From Sisyra terminalis (taxonomy: Eukaryota > Arthropoda > Insecta > Neuroptera > Sisyridae), in contig OY292276.1 in NCBI GenBank assembly GCA_958496175.1, positions 22,090,001 through 22,154,000 on the forward strand: a stretch of 64,000 nucleotides of DNA. Reading direction: 5' to 3'. The position numbers and the translations under genes were made by a program. Shown piece after piece: positions 36,559 to 48,556 of this stretch. Every line of letters starts with the position of its first letter. The first letter of the stretch is position 1. The notes below the pieces were generated by a model. The model ran no database searches, had not been told where the DNA came from, and was given only the letters and a program-made list of their open reading frames with translations.

Positions 36559-39500
36559 GATTTTGGCGTTATGAAATAATAATGTTGTGCATAGTTTTAA
36601 CATTCAAACATTGTTACTACCAAGAGTTCTTTTCCTCTTTATGTTCAATTATGGTTCGTATTTATTATTCATGTAATTTGTACGAATACATCATATTGAA
36701 AATAAGAGTTTATTTAAAAATTCATAGTTTTATTAACCATTGTTTTGGAAAGTTATTAAGCGCTTTAGAAAACAGCATAATGAAGACTTTTTGAATCATT
36801 GTGGAAAAATAAAAAAATCGTCTTTAAGATATGTAAGTTATCATAAAACAAACGCGGTACAAAAAGTATTTAAATACATGTCTTCTAATATCTAAAAGTA
36901 TATGATTTAAGTCTACTTTTATATAAATAAATCCATGTTATTGAATTAACTTTTTCCTTAAGTCATATTAAACTTAAAATAAATCTCGATAAATGGAAAA
37001 AACATATTTACAATGCATACTTTCATTAATTTAAATAAGAGAGCTTTATATGTCAGATCTTTTAGTTTTTATTTTACTTGAAATATAAAAGTGTTCTTCT
37101 CGTTAAAAATTGAGAATTTGTATTAAAAATTATAGTAGAGATATAGTGTTAAGTCTAAAACTTTATTATATTATTATACTATCTAATGATAAAAGTTTAG
37201 AGCTTTTATTAACAGTGAAAAATTTCTAGAATTTTTATTTCATATTGTTCATAAAACTCTTCCTGGTTGTGTTTGTTGTCAGGATAACAGTTTTAATTAA
37301 AGCAAAAACAAACATTATTTTACATAAAAATAATATTTGCATTAATTATTTTCAATGGGCGAAACCACATTACTTTGCTAATTAAAATTTTTAAATCTGA
37401 GTAGAAAACTCTATTGTAAATATCGCTATTGATACATATTAAGATTGAATCAAAAGATCTAGTGAATATTTAAATAAATAATAACCACTTTTTAAAATTG
37501 TTTTTATTAAAATCAATAAAGATTAATGCCACGATAGTTCTGTTTAAAACTCTAAATTAAAGCTGGCGATTTTTAAAGAAACAAAAGGATACAAAAGGGT
37601 CATTTAAAAATATTGCCAAGTAATTAAATGATTATAGCATTGAAATTGTTTCATATTTATTCAAAACGTTTTATTTTATCATTTCCTAAATTTAGTCATA
37701 GGTATACGCATAATAAATATAGTATCTTTATTAGGGTAGTTGAAATTAGCAATCATATTGCAACACCAAACGCTTCGGCTAAAAATAAAATTTAATATTA
37801 TGAAACAAAATTTACAAACTGATTTAATTTATGTTTATCTAATAAAAACACTAATGAGCTTCATAATATGAAATGAATAATTTAATTTATATAACAAAAA
37901 CAAAATATTTTTTAGAGCTTCATGAGTTTCATAGCCTTAAATTTCATTAAGTTTGTCGTATGCTTTTTTTTTTTATTTCATTATGAGAAATGTATTTGTG
38001 AGGTTTAAATAATATATTATGGATATTAATTAAGCTTCTCAAAGCATTTACTGCCTTGGTTTTGGGATGAGGAGATCAAAAACTCATATCAAATGATTCA
38101 ATTATATAGTTGGTGAAAAGAAAATTAAACTAATTTGAATTAAGTTTGGAAAAATTTTTGATTTAAAGAAACCTTTTAGATCGTTTTAAAGTGTGGTATC
38201 AAATTTAATTATAAAAACATTAATTATGCAAATCTACTCATAATCCTAAGCTGATATCATACAAATTTTGATATTTAAAATAATAATTGAAATATCGTTA
38301 AATGGTACAAACTAAACTTTTGTATTTGTTTCGCGTTTTCATAGAAAATAAACAATACGTAAGTTTTCATTTGTGTTTTACTGTCGTCGAGGAGTGACTG
38401 GTTTTTCTCGGCTAACAAGTCTTTATCTTGTTTAATGTATAAGCTTTTCTTCTTTACACTTGACTTATTAGTAACTTGGAGTTTTCCTTTGTGTCGTATA
38501 ATAGTTATGTCTTTTTTAATTGAACACAGCGGTCATAAATGCAATGTTCCAAGAAAAAAAAATCATTACTATTGTTATATAATTTAATTCTTGTGTTAAA
38601 TGTTTATAGCGTACTTTTCTTGGATTATATTAAAAATAAATTCTTATCTATCCCAAAAGAATTTTTCGAGGCTTGTTACGAATCTTTTTTTTGCCTACTT
38701 TTATTTTATTAAAAGTTTTTCGTTAGTAAATATCAAATCAACAATAACGCCCTTAATTTTATCGCACTATGTTTCGTCTTAATTTTTTCATCACAGATCG
38801 ACCTAATACACATGAATAAAAAAAAAAAATTCAAGTGTGGTAAAAAAGTTTTAAACTAATATCAAAACAAAGGCTAGCTTTTAATTCCTAACTTAATTTT
38901 AAAGAAAACAAAGATTAATTCAATTAAAAAAGCAAATGAATCATTAAATTCAATTACCGAAAACGAGTTCTTCTTGGTCCAGTATTAAAATAGCGTCACT
39001 GTACGCAAAATTCAAAAACACATGCACCTTTTCTTATGATAAATATAATTAAACACAAATGGTAAGGTAATTCAGATCGTTCAAATTAAATGTAAATGAT
39101 TTTAACCATTTATAATTTTTAAAATTCAGAGGGGCCAGGTATGTAGTATTAAACATCGTAATTTTTTTATAAAATAAGAACAAGTATGTTAATAAACTTT
39201 TTAGAAATTACTTTACAACTACTCATCTGAGCAAAGAAGTAAACCTGCTTCAAATAGTTATAACGATGATACAAGGCTATTATTTTTTTGAGCAAAGCCC
39301 TTATATACTTTTATAATTTGCCCAAATTATAATATTTTTCGATTTATTCCCAAATTAAAAGACATTGAAAGTTAAGACTTGAAATATAAACCTATCGTAT
39401 CAGTACCAACATACCCTTCAAAAATGCTTCAAATATCTTTCGGGGACCGATTTTTCATTACTATCATCCTATAGCTTTTCCTGTACGTTTCATAATAGTT

Positions 39501-40463
39501 AACACTTTTGAACTTTCAAAAAATTATTAATTATACTTTTCTCTAAAATTCTTATCTTATTTGATTGATTATTTTCCAGCTTAATGATATACTTTAATTC
39601 TTTAAAAAATCTTACTTCAAAAAGCAATTATAGTTTGATCGTTCAGAAAAAAAGGTTTTTTACTTATTTTAAATGACTCAGTACTGAAATTATAATACAA
39701 AAGTTTTAACATACAATAAACACAATTAATCTTTATTCCATTGGAAAAAATGGAGAGTAACTTAAATAGAATGAAAACGTTTTCCGTGGCTGGAAATGAG
39801 AAAAGTTGTGTAAATAATTATAGTTTTTTAGGCCACCACTCAATCATTTGTTTATATCTGGGTTTCAATAAATGTTTTGTGGCATCACAAAAGTCCCATA
39901 ATTACTCACTTATTGTTTTAAACTCCGTTATTTTTTTTCTTCTGTGAATATTTAATTTTTTTCATAATTAAAAATTGGTCTTTCTTTACTTATACAATAT
40001 CCTTTACCAATTAAAAAAATGTGTATATGGCCTATTCCGCTTTTAACTAACTCCATTAAAGCACATTTTTTCAAACTACTTCTTGCTTAGCTTATACAAG
40101 TCTAAAGTTAACATTACAGATGTAATATGTTTACTTTTTTGTGCTATTCGATTACATCAATTTTCCGCGTGGTTGTACTTTTTTTTTAGAAATTTAAGAA
40201 CATAGCATTCTTTGAGATACTTTTTAGATACAAGGCTGAAAGAAAAATATTAATTCTAATAAAAAAAAAAAAATTCAAATAGAATTTGGGTATTTATTTT
40301 ATGGCACGGAGATAATCTAATCTAAATTCATAATAAAAGTAAAATATACCAAATTTGGAATTTGTAAAAGTTTAATAAATTAAGTTTCATAATTTTAGGT
40401 AAAAACAAATTTCTTCAATTAAAGGCACATAAGGCCATAACAATAGCTACAGAGGTCCTTTGG
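36559..40463. other. long AT-rich stretch without recognised genes
   Basis: ORFs 36582-36794, 38600-38782 and 39741-39947 show only AT-driven residue bias. No transposon ends or RNA genes were found. Confidence 0.5.
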
Positions 40464-40604
40464 TACCAACAATCAATACAGCCAGATAAACAAGGAGTTA
40501 AACGTTCCAAAAATGGCAGATAAAATATAAATATTCTCAATTACATTACTAAAGATGAGTGTGTTCATCTTTAGTAATCAATCTCAATGATTGATCTGTT
40601 GGTA
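40464..40604. repeat. long hairpin with perfect 14-bp core
   Basis: ATTACTAAAGATGA (40545-40558), loop GTGTGT, TCATCTTTAGTAAT (40565-40578) is a perfect 14-bp stem. Outside it, TACCAACAATCAAT (40464-40477) pairs with ATTGATCTGTTGGTA (40590-40604) with a single bulged C. The left spacer is 67 bases and the right 11, so the outer pairing is lopsided. It lies about 130 bases from the Tc1-like element at 40737. It could be a decayed foldback element or a transcribed hairpin. Confidence 0.5.
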
Positions 40605-40736
40605 TGGTATTTAAGCTTTGTAAAATTTGTGCTTTATATATTCATGAATACGTAGGTTTGAGAAAGTCTTATGTTCTTCAACATTGATACTTTTGATATA
40701 AAGCAAAACTTATTTCTCTTGTTTTAACTAATCATG

Positions 40737-41260
40737 TAGTGCCTGGTCTTATTAATAGACGCACTATAGGCTTATTTTGGTTGTTTTTTTTTTTTTATTT
40801 TTACCAACTAACATGACCAAAAATCATATTTACTAAAAATAAGTTTTTTCCATCAAATTAATGAAACATCTTTTTAATTATGGCGACCTGAATTATTTGA
40901 AATTTAATTGATAGCCCGTTTACTGATATTTAAGTTCCCATTCTGTGCAGTCTGCGCTGTCTTTGTAGGACAATACTGTCTGCTATATTTGTGGATGATG
41001 ATTCAATAAGTGAATATTTAACTACTTTTTCCTTTAGCAATTTCCACAAATTTTCAATGGGTTTCAAATCAAGGGTATTGTCTTAAATTAGGGTAATGGG
41101 GATAATAAACAAAGTTTTACTCTTACCCAGAAAATATATTTCTTATAAATCAATACAATTTTTTAAATGCAAAAAGTAAACAATATTAAATTTAATTTAG
41201 TAGAATATGTAAATTTTGTATAAAATCTTAAGTGCGTCTAATAATATGGCGAGAGACTGT
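40737..41260 (-). mobile_element. internally deleted Tc1-like element
   Basis: The right end, inverted, reads CAGTCTCTCGCCATATTATT then AGACGCACTTAAG. The left end reads CCTGGTCTTATTAATAGACGCACTATAG, so TTATTA and TAGACGCACT are shared in order. Between them only the C-terminal part of the transposase remains, on the minus strand. At about 520 bases it is much shorter than an autonomous Tc1 copy (about 1.3-1.7 kb). It is related to the element at 20620-21213. Confidence 0.75.
40930..41087 (-). pseudogene. Tc1-like transposase C-terminal remnant
   Basis: On the minus strand, DNTLDLKPIENLWKLLKEKV contains the conserved block around the third catalytic residue of Tc1 transposases. It continues to LQRQRRLHRMGT and a stop (TAA, 40930-40932). 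A TAA lies four codons before the block, and nothing recognisable of the N-terminal part remains. It cannot make an active enzyme. It compares well with the remnant at 20620-20782. Confidence 0.85.
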
Positions 41261-44200
41261 ATGTTCACCATGAGAAAATTAATACAAGTAAATATAGCAT
41301 CCCACGCTATCATTAATCTTCTCTAAAAATATTAAAACCCCCTCTGTGAAAAAATCCGAACACCTTTTAGAAAACAAGAAAACTAACCAGTTATAAAATG
41401 ATTCAACTTACTGAATTAAGACTACGGAAACAGGTCGTTGAAAAGTCACCCAGAAAATATCAACTTCAATGTTGTGGACTACCATACCGACGTAAAAAAC
41501 ATTGAAGAAGTTTTTTTTTTCTGAATATCACCAATATTTAGTTTTCTTACACTTTTTTATAGTGAAACAGAATAGTAAAATGCTATATTATCATTTCTGA
41601 ATTTAAGCTTTTATTAAAATTTTTCTTGTTTTAAAAATAAGTTTTTATAGCGTTTACCAATTTTATTACAACTGATTTTATCCTCGGTAATTAAATTCTG
41701 TAGTATCTTATGTGAACTATTAACGATACAGTTGGAATATAATTTGATAAAAGTTTTCATTCGTAAATTAAACCGTTAATGAAAACATAACTTTCCAAAA
41801 GCATCGAATTACTATGCTTCCAACAAAAATTTGAATTATTAAGAGGTCTCTTATTTCAGAAAAGGACTTTTATGAAATCAATTAGTGTATCATTAACTTA
41901 AATAGCAGAAAATCAACTCAATGACAAATGTGTATATAGATCTTTGCTTATATGTAAAAAATGTATCACTTTATTACTTCATTGTCAAAAATATTTTAAT
42001 TACTTCCATATAATTAAAATGTCAAATTAGCTTGCGTGGAAATAATAATTCCACGAAAAATATTCTCTGGGGCAACACTGCCGTTTTCTGAGATAAAATG
42101 ATCACTTGAAAATTAATTGGAAATTCAAACATTCAGTTTGCAAAAAGTTTAATTAAGATATTTATATTTAAAATATATATAGAATCCATTTCAACTAAGT
42201 ATTTATCACTCAAAGCAAAAAATAATAAATTAAGATGAGTTTTCTGCAACTTTATTAAGAGAAAAACGACGAAAAAAAAATTAAATTACCATAATTTGTC
42301 AAAGATAAAATTCAATTTGTGAGATTTTCTGAACCGGTAATTGCACACTGAATTAAAGATGAAAACGAGGCGGGAGATAAAGAACTTTTTTTATAAACGA
42401 TTTTCACGTTTTTTCATGCAAGTAGTGTAATATTGATTTAAAAAACGATCTCAACTAACATTTGATTTTTTAAACGAAAATATTTGCTGAAAATGAAGGA
42501 GGAACAAAACGTAATTTCAAACTAAATTAATTTTAATTAAATATTTTATACTTTGGATCCATGCAATATTACTTAAAAATGTAAAGTTTGGTCAAAAATA
42601 GAACAACTTAAAACCTTAAACACCAAGTTAAAACGCCTTAATTAAGAAATAAGTAAATGAACTTTTAACAAGCTTCATCTCAATCGATCTGTTTTATATT
42701 GACCTGCAACGCTGGAAACAGGCACAAATTTTATTCACCTATGTATGTATATCCAGATCGAGAAGATACGATACGCGCGCCTCGCAAACATGCTAGGAAT
42801 TCCATCGCTTATCATTCCCGGTTTTGTGAGCTCTCCCGCTTTTCTAACTACTCTATTTGCAAGCCTGTTTATAGCGTCTTAAACTCCACATCATCAGTAC
42901 ACGTACACTTCATTATTTACTCAAAACAAGTCCGTTCGTCACACTGTCTGTCATTCCCATTCATGTGGGGGTGGGCCTCGATTTTCTCTATTGCCCTTGA
43001 CATTTGTGGGATGATAAAAATTCTCATTTGCATCTGATAAATGATTTTTACCAAGAAAAAATTGCCATGAAGATCACAGGAATGTTTGCATAGGAAAATT
43101 ATCATTTTTTTATTTAAAAGTGACATCTTTGTTAAAAAGTATGCTACATACAAAATCCATCAACCCATCTTGCCAATGAAAGTCTAAAATTTGATATTTG
43201 AAATCAATTAACGATACACGATTAAGTGAAAGTATATAGTACCTACAAATAAAAGATAGATATGTAAATGATAAGAGAGCGAAACACAAGACAAAGTTTT
43301 CAAATGAATTAAAACTAAAATAAAAACATTTTTTTTTAGCATAACTCTCTTAAAAATTTAAACCATTTTATCATATTAAATTGACGCCTTTTTTGGTCGC
43401 CTGTGAGTTGATTAATTTTTGGCGAATTTAACAACCGACATGAAACAGTAAAGTGGTAATAGTTAAAAATTCATCCGTTAAATATGTTAAAATCTCAGTA
43501 TTACCTACTTTTGGTATAATCATCATAATAGCTTGCAAAGAACCAGCCATTATTTTAAATATTAACCTATATATGAAAACCTCTATTAAGTTATTTATTA
43601 GTTACTAAGGTGCTTTGAGTACTCAAGCTAATGATTCTTGTATTAAGAACCTAAAAGTTAAAGAATACGAGCACTAAGCGTATTTCTATACAAAAATATT
43701 TTTTCCCTTTCTTTTTATCTTCAGGATTTTTATCATGCTATGTCTTTCACTCTTGGGGCGTAAATGAGAAATTCTCATTTTTAGCCATTCAATTTTTTTA
43801 CGTCGCATTCCGGCAATCCGATACGCACATACTAAAGTAGTTCGATAGTTTTCTAATTTTTGCTCCCATTACATAATATTATTTATTTATATATTACATA
43901 TTTATAACATAAATCTTTACAAAGTTTTCGGTTATTTTGTTTCCACGTGATTTATTTTCCTGGAGTAGAATAATTAGATCAATCGAAAGTGTTTGTCTAA
44001 AAATTTTTTGGAATAAAACCGAATATCTTCAAATAAGAATGACCTAAATTTTCACTTACGCCAATTTTGATTTCCGATTTGGACGCCTGTTTCTTATCAA
44101 ATTTTTCTAACCAATCATATTTTCTAACCATATTTTGTTATAAGCACCATAGGTACTTTGAACTAGATACATTCTCGCACAGTTGCCCTATCGTCACGAA

Positions 44201-44376
44201 TGTCTTATTCTTAAATTGAGAATAATTTCTTAAGACGATTGCATTTTATTTGAAACATACGTTAATTTTTTAAAATGATGATATTTAATATAGTCGCTAG
44301 AATTATTAAGGTCATGCACGATTTTCTTTAGTAGCTGTAGACTCACACTCTGTTATTATTCACAAGTATTTTTCAC
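41261..44376. other. long stretch without recognised genes
   Basis: It includes a 35-codon ORF from 41398 (MIQLTELRLRKQ..., with QCCG), a 7-bp stem CGTGGAA (42035-42041) with TTCCACG (42049-42055), and a GC-richer patch at about 42700-43030. That patch has a 112-codon plus-strand ORF and an overlapping minus-strand ORF without motifs. AAATGAGAA-A-TTCTCATTT (43762-43780) is a 9-bp-arm palindrome. No gene is supported. Confidence 0.45.
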
Positions 44377-44571
44377 TTATACTAGTTTTCTCAGTTTCAT
44401 CCTATTTACAATAGTAGTTAGTACATGAAAACAATGTTTCAAATGTCTTGGTTTAGTCCCGCAAATTTGAGGAACCTGATTTAATGGATCACAATAGACG
44501 TCTCTAAATCTCTCGATGTCCAACGGTACTTCGCACTGTCCCTCTTTCATCTCTGTAATACTAGAATTCAA
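44377..44571 (-). other. unrecognised open frame with protein-like composition
   Basis: The 64-codon minus-strand frame contains GQCEVPLDIERFRDVYCDP, PQICGTKPRHLKHCFH and several Cys and His residues. Its balance differs from the AT-driven ORFs nearby. I do not recognise it. A decayed transposon protein or a short exon are both possible; chance cannot be excluded. Confidence 0.2.
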
Positions 44572-44869
44572 GTGGAATATGATCCACTGTGCTGATTCTC
44601 AGCCAATGTATGGCATGAAATGAGGCTTTAAAGGAAATAAAAAAAGAGTGTTTTAAAAGAATAAATATTTTAAAAATAATATCGTCCTAAGACTAGGAAG
44701 CAGACTCTACTTTAAAACTCGTAAAATTATATTTAAATTAAAGAAGTCTTGTTTTACAGTTCAGCAGCTAAATATCGCTTTAGCATTTAGACGTTCATTT
44801 AGATGATTTGTGATGCCAACGGTCTATATTGTCTGATGTAAATTTTCCATCGAAAAACTGATGTTCCTA

Positions 44870-45280
44870 TGTTCCATCAGTGATCTGATATTCTTTATAC
44901 AAGACCATACCATTTTAATGCCCTATTTTCTAGCGTTCTTATCATACAGTATTTAACGTCCATTCGTCATTATATTCCTTCTGTTCTTATTTTATCAATT
45001 TTTGTGACTTTTAAGCTTCTTCCAAAACAGTCTAATTCTATTGTTCTTGGTTTCCTTCTGTTGTTGTCATTGACCATATTTCTGCTCCATTTAAAATTAT
45101 ATTTTTGATTATACTTTGACTCGTTTTTTGTTTTCTTCGCTAAGTTCATTATTTTATATTAATCTAATATAATGTTTTTGTAGCTTGCTTTTCTTACGTT
45201 ATTTTTATTTCTATATATTTTATGTGAGTACCTTCCATCCTGGCGAACAGATGATCCCGAATATTTAAGAGTTTGTCAGC
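44870..45280 (-). pseudogene. LINE reverse transcriptase C-terminal remnant, frameshifted
   Basis: On the minus strand, a first part ends SQSIIKNIILNGAEIWSMTT, the L-x-GAE-x-W block typical of RTE-like insect LINEs after the polymerase core. After a frame change come ELDCFGRSLKVTKIDKIRTE, MDVKYCMIRTLENRALKWYG and RISDH. This matches the usual order (F-x-RRS-x-R-x-T-x-x-D-x-IR ... ALKWYGHVQRM) in which the His-Val is here altered to Leu-Val. At least four stops and one frameshift are seen. The endonuclease, catalytic YADD core and 3' end are absent. Confidence 0.8.
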
Positions 45281-47960
45281 TTTTAATAATTCTATCTTTC
45301 GAACCTAGTCTGCAATCATTCAATGATTTTCATATTATTATTTTTCCAATAATAATCATTAAACATATAAAATCAAATGACTTATTTTCAAAAAGCTTTT
45401 CTAATTGAAGGTAATAGAAAAAGCACTTTCCTGATAATAAAGTTTTTTGAAATGTTTGTAATCATCAATTTCAAGGATAAATTGGACGGAGTAAATACTC
45501 ATAAAATTGTTTCAAATATTTAAAATATGGAAATGGTTCAAAGTTGTATATTTTTATTTTACAAAAATGTAAATTATTTTTTAACGTCTAGTTTCAGCAC
45601 ATAAATCATAGCCAAATTTTACTTTCCTATAAATATTCTGTATATATACAGTAGTTTGGTATATATATTATTCGAGGAACAACACGAAAAATTCAGAGAA
45701 AATACACAAGTAGAAAGAAAAATCACGATGGAGTTTCGTAACGATAAAATGTAACTACATAAGTAATTATTACGATCGTTTCAAATAAAATAACCTTAAG
45801 ATGTTGTGCTTGTTAAACAAGACAACGTACAAAACAATATTGGAAGACATCCAAATGAATTGGTTATATCTCACATTGAGATAAAACTATCAACCAAACA
45901 AAACCACCTTCCGAACTTGTTCTTTCGAGAAAACGGTTTATTTTATATTTTATGAGCTTTACATGTGAGGAATAAAACTTAAAAGGTCAAATACACTGCT
46001 AGTGTTGACGCCACTGTTTTATATACATGTTTATTTCAGTACGATATAATGGCAATAATGAGTTCAAAGAAAGGGTTTGCATTAGAAAATTTGTCGGGAC
46101 TATGAAAATGGCTTTAAAACCATTAGGAATCTATTGAGCGTAAACGAAAACAAAATCTTGCTACGTGGAATACCTTAAACAAACGACAAAAAAGTTTCAA
46201 TTTGCATTTAATAATAAAACGTGGTCTCGGAATGATCATGTAAAATTATTTCGAAACGGACGAGACTATCGTTTTTTTCTCGGTTTGATTTTACGTTAAC
46301 GATTTATCTCACAGGATGAAATTGTTTTCCATTGTAACGACAGTTGTTTGGATATGAATCGTGTTGTTTCAAAGTTTATTGATAACGATTGTATTTATTT
46401 GCGATAAATTTATTACGTTTGTCAACGGCAGACTGAAATCTTTGATTTGATTTATTTCCAATTTATCTCAAAGAGATTTTTTTTAAATCGGAACCAAGGT
46501 TGCAATATTGCAAGTGAATTTCCTTTTAGAAATATTTTTTTTCAAAACTTAAAAACCAAGCAATTCTATAATTTTTATTTTTTGAAATTAAAATATTCAT
46601 ACACTATAATAAACTAATATCTCCGGTTTCGTACTTCTATTTGTAATTAAGGGATTTAGATACAATTTTTATTAAAAAATTAAAAGATGCTTTAGTTAAA
46701 TCGAAAAAATTGTTGATTTTTTTCCACAAAATGATTAAACTACGATGTTGTATGATTAAAAAATTTGTTTTCACCTACTTTAGTTTCTATTTGCCTACAA
46801 ATCAAAGGTAATAACACTGAGGAACACAAACTTGAAAACTAACGATGGAATATTGTTCAATTCTTTATGCTCTTTATTTAACACTCATAAACCGAAAAGA
46901 GAACGATTTTTGAGGAAAGCGAGTGAACAATGGAAAATTTAAGCAATAATTTTACTTAAGTCTTCGAAATCAAACTACATATGACGTAAAATTTTAGAAT
47001 TAAGGCTTTCATCACCAGTCTTATGAAACTAACACTCTAAAACTTAATTAGTTTTTGTCTTCTGTAATGGATGTCAAATTTTTGTGTGTTGATACACCCT
47101 TGCGTATTTTCCCTCTTATCCTCTTGCATTTATTTCGGACATGTTGCACACCACAATACCACACAAAATCTAATGGTACCAGGACGATCACCAACCCGTA
47201 GGACCGAAGTGGTTTACGCTCAAGGAGCCTTATAACTGGAGAAGGATTGTCCAGTAAGTCCTGAAAAATAAAGAATAACCCGCCCTTATTAATCATTATA
47301 GATCGGCAACAATGTTAGAGTTTAGAAGAAAACATTCGTACGCATTGCCTGATCATGTTTCTCGGTTTTACTGGATTGAATCTTCAGGGCAGTAATACAA
47401 AAAGTTTCAAAGCTTTTTATGTCCTGAAGATGAACTTTTGTTTTTCTTATCAAATTGTAAAATTTAATGTAGAGAGATAAAGAGAAGTTTAAAATTAATA
47501 AATATTGAGGAAATATGGCTCCATCAAACCAATATGCAGAATAAAAAACTATAAAATCTATCTCTTTTTTAATATTTTGGTAGTACTTGCATTATTAAAA
47601 AGATTGTCTATTTCAATTGAATCAATAGATGCTAAGTCCATGTGAAAATAGCAAATTTCTTAACAAATAAAAAAATGAAACTTTCGAAATTGTAACTAAA
47701 CTATTATGTACCTAAATAACTGCAAATTTAGTTTGTGTCATTGTATATTAGATAATCAAGAGTTTGTGCAAAAAATAATTCGGGAAAAGAATGGATAAAA
47801 TTTAAAACCGTTTAAACATAGTAAAGATCGATAAAGAATTAATCGCAATCAAAAAAACTTATCATAATGGGTAGTAAAGTTTATTTCCAAGATAACATTT
47901 TATCCGGAAGATAGAGAAACATAAGCGTATTTTCACCTAAGGATAATGATTTAGGAAGGG
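45281..47960. other. long AT-rich stretch without recognised genes
   Basis: The 82-codon minus-strand ORF 47048-47296 sits in a slightly GC-richer spot but has no motif. No terminal repeats were found. Confidence 0.5.
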
Positions 47961-48135
47961 TTTTTATTATTGTTATTAAACATCGTTTTACAACTACTAA
48001 GGTCATTAGCGCCTCTAGGGTTAATAAGAATCTGTATATCTAAAAATATTGAAAATTTGATTAATACGAGATTCTAACCCAACACATTCCAGTTTTGGAG
48101 TGGTCACCTAAACCACTCGATCACCAGTAAGCAAT
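47961..48135 (-). repeat. tRNA-derived SINE
   Basis: Read on the minus strand: TTACTGGTGATCGAGTGG (A-box-like), GGTGACCACTCC, AATGTGTTGGGTTAGAATC (B-box-like), then GTATTAATC, CAGATTCTTATTAACCC, GCGCTAATGACC and GTTGTAAAACGATG. The order is the same as in the other copies. It lies 9 bases from the target duplication of the hAT-type MITE that follows. Confidence 0.7.
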
Positions 48136-48152
48136 GTAGGATTTGTCTAAAA

Positions 48153-48395
48153 CAGTGGATTTCAAACTCAATTTTAGAATGTTTAGTATTAAAAGTTTAT
48201 TAGGACAAACTCTTATACACAAGAAAAAACGAAAAAGAGTATTTAATTATTGTCGATGAATGGGATGGGTGTGCTTGCCTATTAGCGTAAAGTTTATCAA
48301 ATCTCATCACTCATAATCCTGGCAAATATTCGTGCCTCCCGTTAGACTAGTTCACGGTTCCCTGGAGAGGCGCGCCTTTCATTTAAAAAACGCTG
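48153..48395. mobile_element. hAT-type MITE
   Basis: The left end CAGTGGATTTCAAA and the right end, inverted, CAGCGTTTTTTAAA agree at 10 of 14 bases, and both resemble hAT ends (CAGTGGTTTTCAAA type). The 8 bases outside each end, GTCTAAAA (48145-48152) and GTTTAACA (48396-48403), match at 6 of 8 positions, as expected for a hAT 8-bp target duplication with age. At 243 bases without a usable ORF it is non-autonomous. A GC-rich spot near 48366 (GAGAGGCGCGCC) lies close to the right end. Confidence 0.6.
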
Positions 48396-48556
48396 GTTTA
48401 ACAGATTATTTTTTAGCTTTCTTTAAAATTTGGGCAAACTATTCATTGGTAAAAAAACCGACCCTAAGGAAGCAAAAAACAACTTTTGTAATTTAACAAA
48501 ACTGCAATGTTCCTAGTTTCAGACATAATGCTTCAAACATAACGAGTTATTTATTA

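Noticed and set aside
41398..41505. Short frame with QCCG, recalling tetraspanin extracellular loops
   Set aside because: Only 35 codons, no membrane segments nearby, no PxSC or further Cys pattern, and no splice sites placed sensibly.
42699..43037. 112-codon ORF in a GC-richer patch
   Set aside because: No recognisable domain; composition alone is not enough and an overlapping opposite frame exists.
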